Shown: positions 25,731 through 34,412 of the stretch, piece by piece
Numbering within the stretch: position 1 is the first letter of the stretch
How the letters are laid out: the number at the start of each line of letters is the position of its first letter
Source of the DNA: an uncultured Bacteroides sp.
Lineage (GTDB): Bacteria > Bacteroidota > Bacteroidia > Bacteroidales > Bacteroidaceae
Direction of reading: 5' to 3'
Assembly (NCBI GenBank): GCA_947074295.1
Contig: CAMTPC010000018.1
Span: forward strand, 1 to 39,191
DNA length: 39,191 bases
Translations under genes and position numbers: made by a program
Notes under the pieces: generated by a model
Database searches by the model: none
What the model was told of the DNA's origin: nothing
What the model saw: the letters and a program-made list of their open reading frames with translations, nothing else

Positions 25731-26363
25731 ATGAAAGAAGAAAAGAACAACGAACAAATCATATTGCAAGCCGCTGAAGAAGAGTTTCTTATTAAAGGAT
25801 ATGCCGCTGCCAAGACGATGGAGATAGCCAAGAAGGCGGGTGTCACCCATGCCATGCTCCACTATTATTTCCGAACTAAAGAGAATCTTTTCAACAAGGT
25901 CTACGAATCGAAAATCGTCTTACTGAAAGAGTCTATATTCATCTTGCTCCATGACCATCCCGCCACGTTTGTAGAGCGACTGAGATCGGGTATCGAAGGG
26001 CATTTTGACTTTCTGCGTGCCAACCCTAAACTACCGCTTTTTATCATCAATGAGATGATTTCTAAGCCTGAGCGTATGGAATTGCTGAAAGAGTCGATTG
26101 GTCGTGTGGCGCAAGAGGTCTTCGGTCCTTTGCAACAGCAGTTGGACGAGGCGCACCAGAAGGGTTTGATAAAAGAGATCAAGGCAACAGATTTGCTGAT
26201 TGATGTGATTTCGCTCAATGCCTTCGTATTTGTGGTTTATCCTTTGGCTCAATCTATCGTTTTACCGATGTATTCCAGTGAAGACGAATTCTTTGAGGCG
26301 CGAAAACAAGAGAGCGTGCGCACGATTTTTGCGCGTTTGGGCATTGATGCATCAATGGTGTAA
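25731..26363 (+). CDS. TetR-family transcriptional regulator (CecR-like position)
   Basis: This 210-residue protein has an N-terminal TetR helix-turn-helix (about 8-55: Ala-Ala-Glu-Glu-Glu-Phe, Thr-Met-Glu-Ile-Ala-Lys-Lys-Ala-Gly-Val-Thr, Tyr-Tyr-Phe-Arg-Thr-Lys-Glu) and a helical C-terminal ligand/dimer domain. It heads a seven-gene run on the same strand (42 bases to the tolC-like gene) and probably represses it through the palindrome at 25699-25714. The arrangement parallels E. coli cecR upstream of ybhGFSR; the inducer is unknown. Confidence 0.92.
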   Translation: MKEEKNNEQIILQAAEEEFLIKGYAAAKTMEIAKKAGVTHAMLHYYFRTKENLFNKVYESKIVLLKESIFILLHDHPATFVERLRSGIEGHFDFLRANPKLPLFIINEMISKPERMELLKESIGRVAQEVFGPLQQQLDEAHQKGLIKEIKATDLLIDVISLNAFVFVVYPLAQSIVLPMYSSEDEFFEARKQESVRTIFARLGIDASMV

Positions 26364-26405
26364 AGACAGAAATATGTTATCTTCAATAAGACGTAAAAAC
26401 AGAAT

Positions 26406-27680
26406 ATGAACAGATTACTAACCATCAGCCTTTTGCTCTTTTCGGTTTTGACTTTGCGTGCGCAAGTCACCTTGGAGCAATGCCAAGAGTGGGCGCAGCA
26501 GAACTATCCGTTGATCCATCAGTATGGATTGATTAAGAAGACGGCAGACTACTCGCTGTCCAATGCCAGTCGCAGCTGGATACCTCAGGTATCGCTGGCC
26601 GCTCAGTTTTCCTATCAGTCGGCAGTGACAGGATTTCCCGATGATATGCTGGACATCTACGAGAAGATGGGTGTTTCTATCAAAGGGCTTAGTCACGAGC
26701 AGTACAAAGTGGGTGTCAACCTGAATCAGAAGATTTGGGATGGCGGTGCATCGGGTGTGGAACGCCATGCAGCGAAATCGCTGGAGGAGGTGCAAGCGGC
26801 TCAGAACGATGTGGGGATGTATGCCTTGCGACAGCGCATCAACAATCTTTTCTTTGGTTGTCTGCTGCTGGACGAACAGTTGCGCCAGAACGAAAACCTG
26901 CAAAATCAACTCCGAAGCAATATCGCTGTGCTCGATGCCTATTTGCAGAACGGGGTGGCGATGCCCTACGATGTGGCGATGATGCAAGCAGAACTCCTCA
27001 CGGCTCAACAGCAGCAGACGCAGATCGAATCGTCACGCGATGCTTATCGCACCATGCTAGCGGTGATGACGGCTTACCCTATTGATGCACTGGTTGCGCC
27101 CCAAGAGGAAGTGGTCGATGTGGCTACCATCAATCGTCCCGAGTTGGAACATATCAACAAGCAATGGTTGCAGTTGATGGTCAACGAGAAAGGTATCCGC
27201 TCGGCATCCAACCCTTATATCGGTGCTTTTGCCGAAGGCTTTTATGGTAATCCGGGCTTGAATCTTTTTAAAAGCATGTTTGAAGATAAGTGGACGTGGA
27301 ACTTTGTGGGAGGTATCAAGATACAGTGGAACATCAGCTCTTTTTATACACGAAAGAACGACCTGAACAAGATAAAGCTGGCACAAGACCAACTGGCTGT
27401 ACAGCGTGATATGTTCTTGTACAACAATCGCTTGGAGGTGATAGAGCAACAACGGGCCATCGTCCGTATGCGCCGACTGCTGGAGCAGGATGCCAAAATC
27501 GTGGAGTTGCGCGCCACCGTGCGCAGTGCCTACGAAGCCAAGCTCAGGAGTGGAGTGATCGAGGTCAACGATCTGCTGAAAGAGATCACCAACGAGAATC
27601 AGGCACGCATAGCCGAGGCGATGCACCGTGTCGAACTACTACAATCCCTATACAATCTGAAATATACCGTAAACAATTGA
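26406..27680 (+). CDS. TolC-family outer-membrane efflux protein
   Basis: This 424-residue protein has a signal peptide (about 1-19, Leu-Arg-Ala-Gln) and two outer-membrane efflux protein repeats rich in long amphipathic helices, for example around residues 130-230 and 310-420. TolC-type proteins form a trimeric channel from periplasm to outside. Here it should be the exit duct of the ABC exporter encoded next: the HlyD-like adaptor starts 4 bases after its stop. In E. coli the ybh system has no dedicated TolC in the operon. Confidence 0.92.
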   Translation: MNRLLTISLLLFSVLTLRAQVTLEQCQEWAQQNYPLIHQYGLIKKTADYSLSNASRSWIPQVSLAAQFSYQSAVTGFPDDMLDIYEKMGVSIKGLSHEQYKVGVNLNQKIWDGGASGVERHAAKSLEEVQAAQNDVGMYALRQRINNLFFGCLLLDEQLRQNENLQNQLRSNIAVLDAYLQNGVAMPYDVAMMQAELLTAQQQQTQIESSRDAYRTMLAVMTAYPIDALVAPQEEVVDVATINRPELEHINKQWLQLMVNEKGIRSASNPYIGAFAEGFYGNPGLNLFKSMFEDKWTWNFVGGIKIQWNISSFYTRKNDLNKIKLAQDQLAVQRDMFLYNNRLEVIEQQRAIVRMRRLLEQDAKIVELRATVRSAYEAKLRSGVIEVNDLLKEITNENQARIAEAMHRVELLQSLYNLKYTVNN

Positions 27681-27684
27681 GAAG

Positions 27685-28572
27685 ATGAGAAATTGTGCTT
27701 TACTTATACTGGTGCTTCTTGTGGCGAGTTGTCATAAGAAAGAGAATTTTGACGCGACAGGTACTTTCCAAGCTACCGAAATCCTCATTTCGAGTGAGGT
27801 GACGGGGCGCATCTGGAGTCTAGACATTAATGAAGGGGATGTGGTGCAGCCGCTCCAAGTGGTGGGTATCATTGACTCCACACAGCTCTATCTTAAAAAG
27901 CTGCAACTGATGGAGAGTGTACGTTCCGTGAGCAGTGACCGTCCCGACATCGGTAAGCAGATTGCTGCCACTAAGGAGCAGTTGGCCAATCAGAAAGTGG
28001 AGCAACGACGCATACAGAACCTCTTCCAACAGAATGCCGCTTCGCAAAAACAGTTGGATGATATCAACACCGCTGTGCTGGTGCTTGAAAAGCAGCTGGA
28101 AGCGCAACTCTCCTCGCTGAGCAACCGCACGGCAAGCATTGATGCACAAAGCTCTTCGATTGACGTGCAGATAGCGCAGCTGGACGAGCAGTTGAGTTAT
28201 TGTCAAATCAAGCCTTATGTAGGGGGCACAGTGCTCGATAAATTTGCTGAGGTGGGCGAACTGGCCACGGTGGGCAAGCCGCTGTTCAAGTTAGCTGACC
28301 TGGATAAGATGTATCTGCGCGCTTATGTCATCTCCGCGCAGCTGGCCGATATCCAATTGGGCGATAAGGTAAAAGTTGTGGCACAGTTTGGCGGCGACAA
28401 GCAGCGTGATTACGAAGGTACGATCTATTGGATTGCCTCACAAAGCGAGTTCACCCCACGCAACATACAGACAGTAGACGAACGTGCCGAACTGGTCTAT
28501 GCCATCAAGATCAGTGTGGCGAATGATGGCTACCTGAAGATAGGCGGCTATGGCGAAGTCTTTTTCCAATAA
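27685..28572 (+). CDS. HlyD-family periplasmic adaptor lipoprotein (YbhG-like)
   Basis: This 295-residue protein links the inner-membrane ABC pump to TolC. It has a lipobox Val-Ala-Ser-Cys (Cys16), a biotinyl-lipoyl-like segment (Ser-Glu-Val-Thr-Gly-Arg-Ile...Glu-Gly-Asp-Val-Val), a coiled-coil hairpin (about 75-170, rich in Gln, Lys and Glu) and a beta-barrel part ending in Gly-Gly-Tyr-Gly-Glu-Val-Phe. Layout and neighbours match E. coli YbhG, which is not a lipoprotein in the same way. It follows the tolC-like gene by 4 bases and precedes the ATPase gene by 24 bases. Confidence 0.9.
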   Translation: MRNCALLILVLLVASCHKKENFDATGTFQATEILISSEVTGRIWSLDINEGDVVQPLQVVGIIDSTQLYLKKLQLMESVRSVSSDRPDIGKQIAATKEQLANQKVEQRRIQNLFQQNAASQKQLDDINTAVLVLEKQLEAQLSSLSNRTASIDAQSSSIDVQIAQLDEQLSYCQIKPYVGGTVLDKFAEVGELATVGKPLFKLADLDKMYLRAYVISAQLADIQLGDKVKVVAQFGGDKQRDYEGTIYWIASQSEFTPRNIQTVDERAELVYAIKISVANDGYLKIGGYGEVFFQ

Positions 28573-28596
28573 TCCCATCCGCTAGCACTACGAGGC

Positions 28597-29505
28597 ATGA
28601 ATGCGATAGAGATAAATAACATATCCAAGACTTATGGCGCTCTCCATGCGCTGACCGATGTATCGTTCAGCATAGGCGAAGGCGAGATATTCGGATTGAT
28701 TGGGGCTGACGGGGCAGGTAAGACCTCCCTGTTTCGCATCCTCACCACCTTGATACTGCCCGATAGTGGGACTGCTGCTGTGGCAGGGTTGGATGTAGTA
28801 AAAGAGTATAAGCAGATCCGTTGTTCGGTGGGCTATATGCCTGGTCGCTTCTCGCTCTATGGAGATATGACTGTCAAAGAAAATCTGGACTTCTTTGCTT
28901 CGGTCTTCGGAACTACCATCGACGAGAACCGAGATTTGATTGAAGACATTTATTGCCAGATAGAACCCTTCAACAACCGCAGAGCAGCAAAACTGTCGGG
29001 AGGTATGAAACAAAAACTGGCTCTTTGCTGTGCCTTGATCCATAAACCCAAGGTATTGTTTCTGGACGAACCCACTACGGGTGTCGACCCTGTGTCGCGC
29101 AAGGAGTTTTGGGAGATGCTCCACAACCTGCGCAAGAAAGGTATATCGATACTGACCTCCACACCCTATATGGATGAGGCAGGCCAGTGCGACCGCATCG
29201 CCTTTATCAAGGCAGGACGGATATTGACCATCGACACGCCACAGGGCATTGTGGAGGCATTTGGTGAACCTCTCTATGCGGTGTCGGCCGATAAGATGCA
29301 CACGTTGCTCTACGATGTGCGCGCCTATGCCGATGTCAAGCGTTGCTATACCTTCGGGGAGACACACCATTTCACCATCAAAGATACAGCGCTGAATACC
29401 ACCGATTTCATCGGTTATTTGCAGCAGAAAGGGTATACAGATATACACGTAGAATCCATCACGGCAACAGTGGAAGACTGTTACCTCAAACTTTCCGAAT
29501 CATGA
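28597..29505 (+). CDS. ABC exporter ATPase 1 (YbhF N-terminal-half-like)
   Basis: This 302-residue ATPase matches the N-terminal half of E. coli YbhF. Walker A is Gly-Ala-Asp-Gly-Ala-Gly-Lys-Thr-Ser (36-44), the signature Leu-Ser-Gly-Gly-Met is intact (133-137), and Walker B is Leu-Phe-Leu-Asp-Glu (154-158). The H-loop histidine is replaced by Pro190 (Ser-Thr-Pro-Tyr-Met-Asp-Glu-Ala). From memory, YbhF also lacks this His in its N-half. It should pair with ATPase 2, whose start codon overlaps this stop (ATGA), so the two are translationally coupled. Confidence 0.92.
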   Translation: MNAIEINNISKTYGALHALTDVSFSIGEGEIFGLIGADGAGKTSLFRILTTLILPDSGTAAVAGLDVVKEYKQIRCSVGYMPGRFSLYGDMTVKENLDFFASVFGTTIDENRDLIEDIYCQIEPFNNRRAAKLSGGMKQKLALCCALIHKPKVLFLDEPTTGVDPVSRKEFWEMLHNLRKKGISILTSTPYMDEAGQCDRIAFIKAGRILTIDTPQGIVEAFGEPLYAVSADKMHTLLYDVRAYADVKRCYTFGETHHFTIKDTALNTTDFIGYLQQKGYTDIHVESITATVEDCYLKLSES

Positions 29506-30242
29506 ACGAGTATGCCATCGAGGTGCACGACCTCACGAAGCGGTTCGGCACATTCACCGCAGTAGACCATATCTCTTTCCAAGTGAAGAAAGGCGAGATA
29601 TTCGGTTTCCTAGGCGCCAATGGTGCAGGGAAGACCACTGCTATGCGCATCCTGTGCGGTCTAAGCTTCCCCACCGAAGGAACGGGAACTGTGGCAGGCT
29701 ACAACATCGCCACCCAGTCCGAGCAGATCAAGAAATCGATCGGTTATATGAGCCAGAAATTCTCGCTCTACGATGATTTGAAGGTGTGGGAGAATATCCG
29801 ACTTTTTGGAGGTATCTATGGCGTTGCGCCCAAAGAGATAGAACGGCGTACCGAGGAATTGCTGACCACGCTGAACTTCACTGCCGAGCGCGACTCGCTG
29901 GTGAAGAAGTTGCCTTTGGGCTGGAAACAGAAGCTCGCCTTCTCGGTGGCTATCTTCCACGATCCACAAATCGTGTTTCTGGACGAGCCTACAGGTGGGG
30001 TAGACCCCGAGACGCGCCGACAGTTTTGGGAGATGATTTACGAAGCCTCCGACCGAGGTATCACCATATTTGTCACCACGCACTATATGGACGAAGCCGA
30101 ATATTGCGACCGTGTATCCATCATGGTCGATGGCAAGATTGAGGCGCTGGACACGCCACAAAACCTGAAAAAGAACTATCAGGTAAGTTCGATGGAAGAG
30201 GTCTTCTATCTGCTTGCCCGAAAAGCCACCCGTAACGAATAA
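29502..30242 (+). CDS. ABC exporter ATPase 2 (YbhF C-terminal-half-like)
   Basis: The start at 29502 is chosen because it overlaps the previous stop and gives a normal ABC N-terminus; a longer frame from 29343 would overlap ATPase 1 by 160 bases. The 246-residue product has Walker A Gly-Ala-Asn-Gly-Ala-Gly-Lys-Thr (38-45), Walker B Val-Phe-Leu-Asp-Glu and an intact H-loop His194. The signature is degenerate: Leu-Pro-Leu-Gly-Trp-Lys-Gln (137-143) instead of Leu-Ser-Gly-Gly. This is the mirror image of ATPase 1, so the heterodimer should have one fully canonical and one degenerate site. The same Leu-Pro-Leu-Gly pattern occurs in the C-half of E. coli YbhF. Confidence 0.93.
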   Translation: MNEYAIEVHDLTKRFGTFTAVDHISFQVKKGEIFGFLGANGAGKTTAMRILCGLSFPTEGTGTVAGYNIATQSEQIKKSIGYMSQKFSLYDDLKVWENIRLFGGIYGVAPKEIERRTEELLTTLNFTAERDSLVKKLPLGWKQKLAFSVAIFHDPQIVFLDEPTGGVDPETRRQFWEMIYEASDRGITIFVTTHYMDEAEYCDRVSIMVDGKIEALDTPQNLKKNYQVSSMEEVFYLLARKATRNE

Positions 30243-30250
30243 GATTGGAG

Positions 30251-31354
30251 ATGAAAGTATTTATAGCTTTTGTAAAGAAGGAGTTTCTGCATATATTCCG
30301 CGACTACCGCACCCTGCTGATTCTGTTGGGCATGCCAGTGGTGCAGATACTGTTGTTCGGTTTCGCCCTATCGGTGGAGATCAACAACATCAATCTCGCA
30401 GTGGTAGCCCCCAAGCGAACGGAAACCATACGGCAGATCACCGACAAGATAGCGGCGAGCAACTATTTCACGCTAGTGGGAGTTTATCCCGATAGCCAGC
30501 AGCCACGCGAACTGATGCAGCGTGAGAAGGTCGATGTCATACTGGGTTTTTCGTCCGACTTCGACCCGACCGTGCAGCCGCAGACCGATGCGCAGATACA
30601 GATTACTGCCAATGCCTCCAATCCCAATATGGCCGTGCAAGAGACGATGTATGTGCAATCCATATTGGCCGACTATTTCGCTTCACAGCACCCCAATCGG
30701 TCTGCACCTGCCATCACGCCCGAAGTGCACTACCTCTACAATCCCGGTATGCAGAGTGCGTTCAATTTCGTGCCCGGCATCATGGGGCTGCTGATGATTA
30801 TCATCTGTACCATGATGACTTCCGTGTCTATCGTACGCGAGAAAGAGACGGGCACGATGGAAGAATTGTTGGTGTCGCCGGTGCGCCCCATCAATATCAT
30901 CCTGGCCAAGATGGTGCCCTATTTCACTTTGTCGTGCGCCAATCTAGTGACCATCCTTATTATTGCCCGTTTTGTGCTCGGTGTGCCAATCACGGGAAGT
31001 CTAGTGAGTATCTTCGGAGTATCACTCATCTACATCATCCTCTCGTTGGCATTGGGCCTATTGATCTCCAACCTCGTCAAGACACAGGTGGCGGCCATGC
31101 TTATTTCGGGTATGACCCTGATGCTACCCGTCATCATCCTTTCGGGTATGATCTTTCCATTGGAGAGCGCACCCGTGTTCTTCCAGTGGGTGTCGTGCAT
31201 CATTCCTGCCCGTTGGTATATCGCTGCCATGCGCAAGCTGATGATTGAAGGGCTTTCTTGGCACTATGTGATCCGCGAAACATTGATCCTCAGTGGTATG
31301 GCACTGTTACTTATAAATATAGCCTTGTTGAAATTTAAAAACCGATTGCAGTAA
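30251..31354 (+). CDS. ABC-2 type permease 1 (YbhS-like)
   Basis: This 367-residue protein has one N-terminal membrane helix (about 20-42), a periplasmic domain (about 45-170) and five or so C-terminal helices (about 175-365), the ABC2_membrane_3 layout of drug and YhhJ/YbhS/YbhR exporters. The segment Val-Arg-Glu-Lys-Glu-Thr-Gly-Thr-Met-Glu-Glu-Leu-Leu-Val-Ser-Pro is the family hallmark. The ATG at 30251 is preferred to a TTG two codons earlier. It lies 8 bases after ATPase 2 and overlaps the next permease by one base. Confidence 0.93.
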   Translation: MKVFIAFVKKEFLHIFRDYRTLLILLGMPVVQILLFGFALSVEINNINLAVVAPKRTETIRQITDKIAASNYFTLVGVYPDSQQPRELMQREKVDVILGFSSDFDPTVQPQTDAQIQITANASNPNMAVQETMYVQSILADYFASQHPNRSAPAITPEVHYLYNPGMQSAFNFVPGIMGLLMIIICTMMTSVSIVREKETGTMEELLVSPVRPINIILAKMVPYFTLSCANLVTILIIARFVLGVPITGSLVSIFGVSLIYIILSLALGLLISNLVKTQVAAMLISGMTLMLPVIILSGMIFPLESAPVFFQWVSCIIPARWYIAAMRKLMIEGLSWHYVIRETLILSGMALLLINIALLKFKNRLQ

Positions 31355-32457
31355 TGGTACTAAGATATCTTCTGGAAAAAGAGTTCAAACAGTTTAGGCG
31401 CAATGAGTTCCTGCCCCGCCTGGTACTGATCTTTCCTATCATCACGATGGTGGTGATGCCTTGGGTGGCTACGCTCGACATAAAAGACATCAATATCGCT
31501 ATTGTGGACAATGACAACACCGTCTACTCGCAACGGCTGACTGACAAGATAGGCTCTACCGAATATTTCGTGGTGAAGCAGAACGCCTTGACCTATGCCG
31601 ATGCCATCGAGATGATGAAGTACGGCGATGTGGACTTGATACTCGATATTCCCTATCGTTTCGAAAGGGATCTGACCACAGAGCAGCCCACCAAAGTGCT
31701 GATAGCTGCCAATGCGGTGAACGGCACAAAAGGGTCGATGGGTAGTGGTTACCTCAGTCAGATACTCACTCAGTTTACCGACGAGCTAGCTACCGAATCA
31801 AGTGGCCTACCACCCACCACGGTAGACATATCTGTGCGAAGCCTCTACAACCCCACATTGAACTATAAACGCTTCATGGTACCCGCTTTAATGTCGGTTG
31901 TCGTACTGATGATTTGCGGCTTCTTGCCTGCCCTCAATATCGTCAGTGAGAAAGAGATCGGCACCATCGAACAGATCAATGCCACCCCTGTGCGGAAGTG
32001 GCAATTCATCTTGGCCAAGCTCATTCCCTACTGGTGCATCGGATTGGTGGTACTGACCATCTGCTTCGTTATCTCTTGGCTAGTCTACGACAATCTGCCT
32101 GCAGGCAATTTCTTCGCACTCTATGTGGTGACCATTGGCTTTATCTTCGCCATGTCAGGGTTGGGCATCATCATCTCCAACTATTCACAAACCATGCAAC
32201 AAGCTATGTTGGTGATGTTCTTCTTCATGTTGATCTTCAATCTGATGAGCGGTCTGTTTACTCCCGTAAGTTCCATGCCCGACTGGGCGCAGTGGATTGC
32301 CGCCTTCATTCCGCCCAAATATTATATCGAATGTATGCGTGGCATCTACCAGATGGGCGTGAGCCTTGGCGTGTTGTTGCCACAACTCCTTACCTTGTTT
32401 GCTTTTGGTGTGGTGCTTAATGTGCTGGCAGTGGTGACTTATCGTAAAAGGCAGTAG
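31354..32457 (+). CDS. ABC-2 type permease 2 (YbhR-like)
   Basis: This 367-residue protein is a paralogue of the preceding permease with the same layout: N-terminal helix (about 22-42), periplasmic domain, and a C-terminal helix bundle starting near residue 175 with the hallmark Ser-Glu-Lys-Glu-Ile-Gly-Thr-Ile-Glu-Gln-Ile-Asn-Ala-Thr-Pro. Its start overlaps the stop of permease 1 (TAATG). The two should form the heterodimeric pore of the exporter. Substrate unknown; E. coli YbhGFSR has been linked to antibiotic tolerance and cation export. No clear terminator was seen after it. Confidence 0.93.
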   Translation: MVLRYLLEKEFKQFRRNEFLPRLVLIFPIITMVVMPWVATLDIKDINIAIVDNDNTVYSQRLTDKIGSTEYFVVKQNALTYADAIEMMKYGDVDLILDIPYRFERDLTTEQPTKVLIAANAVNGTKGSMGSGYLSQILTQFTDELATESSGLPPTTVDISVRSLYNPTLNYKRFMVPALMSVVVLMICGFLPALNIVSEKEIGTIEQINATPVRKWQFILAKLIPYWCIGLVVLTICFVISWLVYDNLPAGNFFALYVVTIGFIFAMSGLGIIISNYSQTMQQAMLVMFFFMLIFNLMSGLFTPVSSMPDWAQWIAAFIPPKYYIECMRGIYQMGVSLGVLLPQLLTLFAFGVVLNVLAVVTYRKRQ

Positions 32458-32801
32458 AAGTTAAGAAAGAACTAGCCCTATATATTTCCCTGTTTATACG
32501 ATACAGATATCATATTCTTACCTCTATTGTCAATTTTTTGATTGATAATGTTTATCTGTGAGCTTACTTTTCCATTTTAAGCCTTCTGTGCTCTGTTTTC
32601 TCTTGAATATCTTCCTTGTTTTGGCAAATAAGTTAATGAATGTCGGTATATCGAAAACAAAACAGCCGTAAAGTTGTTAATAAGGAAAGAAAAAGAAATA
32701 ATAATTTCGTAGAAAGAGAAATAATATATAAATTCGCAGCAAAACGAAATATAATATATAAAATTGATGGTTTAAAAAGATAATAAAAGAAATATAATAC
32801 T
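32458..32801. other. Intergenic region upstream of glpA
   Basis: This 344-base region has no convincing gene. It is AT-rich with long purine runs on the + strand near glpA. It contains the tandem repeat at 32706-32763 and a one-mismatch -7 element TAATTTCG (32702-32709). No clear terminator for the ABC operon was found. Confidence 0.6.
32706..32763. repeat. Tandem imperfect repeat, candidate GlpR/DeoR operator
   Basis: Two adjacent copies share TTCG(T/C)AG(A/C)AA...GAAATA...ATATATAAA: copy 1 at about 32706-32732, copy 2 at about 32733-32763. Copy 2 contains the inverted repeat TTCG-N8-CGAA (32733-32748). E. coli GlpR operators are built on TTCG/CGAA half-sites, so this fits a DeoR-family regulator acting on glpA, 40-95 bases from the glpA ATG. 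Inference from motif and position only. Confidence 0.5.
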
Positions 32802-34412
32802 ATGAAGACCGAATACGATGTAATTATAATAGGAGGAGGAGCAACAGGAGCTGGAACAGCTCGCGACTGCGCACTGCGTGGCTTAAAAGTGCTTTTGTTG
32901 GAGCGTTATGATTACACCACAGGAGCAACCAGTCGTAATCATGGATTGCTTCATAGTGGTGCTCGTTATGCGGTGAACGATCCTGAATCTGCCGAAGAGT
33001 GCATTAAGGAAAATATGGTTTTGCGTCATATCGCTAGCCATTGCGTGGAAGAAACCTCTGGTTTATTTATATCCCTACCTGAAGATGATCTATCTTATCA
33101 GAAAACCTTTATAGATAGTTGTTTGCGTGCAGGAATCAATGCTCAAGCCATTTCTCCACAAGAAGCTCTTCGTAGGGAGCCTGCGGCCAATCCCAGTCTA
33201 ATTGGTGCTGTTACTGTACCCGATGGTGCCGTAGATCCTTTTCGTCTTACTGTAGCCAATATCTTGGATGCACGCATGCATGGAGCGCATACTTTGGTTT
33301 TTCATGAAGTCACCAAGATGATCTTCGATCAGAATAGAATTGTGGGTGTAACTACCTATAATCATAAAACGAAGCAATTTGAAAGTTTCTATGGGAAACT
33401 GATAGTAAATGCTTGTGGCATCTGGGGACATCATATCGGACAACTAGCAGGTGTTACCATCAATATGTTTCCAGCGAAAGGCAGTCTGCTCATTTTTGGC
33501 CATCGTGTCAATAATGTCGTTTTGAATCGTTGTCGCAAACCCGCTGATGCAGATATTCTTGTTCCAGGGTCTACTATATGTCTCATAGGTACCACTTCTA
33601 CTCATGTGCCTTATGATGAGATAGATAATACGCATGTCACGCCTGATGAGGTGAAACTGCTGCTGCAAGAAGGCATAAAGCTTTCGCCTGCATTAGCTTC
33701 TACACGCATACTAAGAGCCTACTCGGGTGTACGCCCTTTAGTGGCTGCCGACAATGATCCTTCAGGAAGAAGCATCAGTCGCGGTATTGTCCTTTTGGAT
33801 CATGAGAACCGTGATGGGGTGCCAGGTTTCATCACAATCACAGGCGGAAAATTGATGACTTACCGGTTGATGGCCGAATGGGCTACCGACCTAGTTTGCC
33901 AAAAGCTGAATATCAACAAACTCTGCGAAACCGCCGAAAAAGAACTGCCTGGCTCGAAGGCAGTCCCCGAAAGTGTGAATAGAAACAATAAGACTATAGC
34001 CTTTAAGTCGGGGGTAGAACGTCATGGCGAACTGGTAGAAAAAATAGCAACCGATAGTCCACTGGATAAAAGCGTGGTTTGTGAATGCGAGAATGTTACA
34101 GTAGGAGAGATAAACTATGCGCTCAAGGAACTTGATGTAGACAGCTTGGTGGCCTTGCGCCGGCGTACACGTTTGGGCATGGGTACTTGTCAAGGTGAGC
34201 TTTGTGCTTGTCGTGCTGCAGGGCTACTAGGAAAAGCTCATAATTGCTCGGACAAGGCGAAAGATGATTTAGTGGTTTTCTTGAACGAAAGATGGAAAGG
34301 AATGTATCCTATAGGCTGGGGTGACTGTCTGCGCGAAAGTCAATTCTCGTCTTGGCTCTATAGCTGTGTGTGTGGACTGGCAATGAATAACAAAAACGAA
34401 GTAAACGTATGA
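32802..34412 (+). CDS. glpA: Anaerobic glycerol-3-phosphate dehydrogenase subunit A
   Basis: GlpA is the FAD catalytic subunit that oxidises sn-glycerol-3-phosphate to dihydroxyacetone phosphate, passing electrons through GlpC to menaquinone. The 536-residue protein (E. coli GlpA about 542) has an N-terminal FAD Rossmann motif Gly-Gly-Gly-Ala-Thr-Gly-Ala-Gly (11-18), the segment Thr-Ser-Arg-Asn-His-Gly-Leu-Leu-His-Ser-Gly-Ala-Arg-Tyr typical of GlpA/GlpD, and a C-terminal BFD-like [2Fe-2S] domain with Cys427, Cys429, Cys463, Cys468 and Cys470. It leads glpABC and overlaps glpB by four bases (ATGA). It probably uses GlpC for membrane docking, as no transmembrane helix is present. Confidence 0.96.
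   Translation: MKTEYDVIIIGGGATGAGTARDCALRGLKVLLLERYDYTTGATSRNHGLLHSGARYAVNDPESAEECIKENMVLRHIASHCVEETSGLFISLPEDDLSYQKTFIDSCLRAGINAQAISPQEALRREPAANPSLIGAVTVPDGAVDPFRLTVANILDARMHGAHTLVFHEVTKMIFDQNRIVGVTTYNHKTKQFESFYGKLIVNACGIWGHHIGQLAGVTINMFPAKGSLLIFGHRVNNVVLNRCRKPADADILVPGSTICLIGTTSTHVPYDEIDNTHVTPDEVKLLLQEGIKLSPALASTRILRAYSGVRPLVAADNDPSGRSISRGIVLLDHENRDGVPGFITITGGKLMTYRLMAEWATDLVCQKLNINKLCETAEKELPGSKAVPESVNRNNKTIAFKSGVERHGELVEKIATDSPLDKSVVCECENVTVGEINYALKELDVDSLVALRRRTRLGMGTCQGELCACRAAGLLGKAHNCSDKAKDDLVVFLNERWKGMYPIGWGDCLRESQFSSWLYSCVCGLAMNNKNEVNV

Noticed and set aside
28588..29448. 286-codon minus-strand open frame opposite ABC ATPase 1
   Set aside because: The + strand carries Walker A, signature and Walker B motifs throughout; the antisense frame is a shadow.
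29343..29501. N-terminal extension of ABC ATPase 2
   Set aside because: It would overlap ATPase 1 by about 160 bases in another frame; the ATGA-coupled start at 29502 gives a normal ABC N-terminus.
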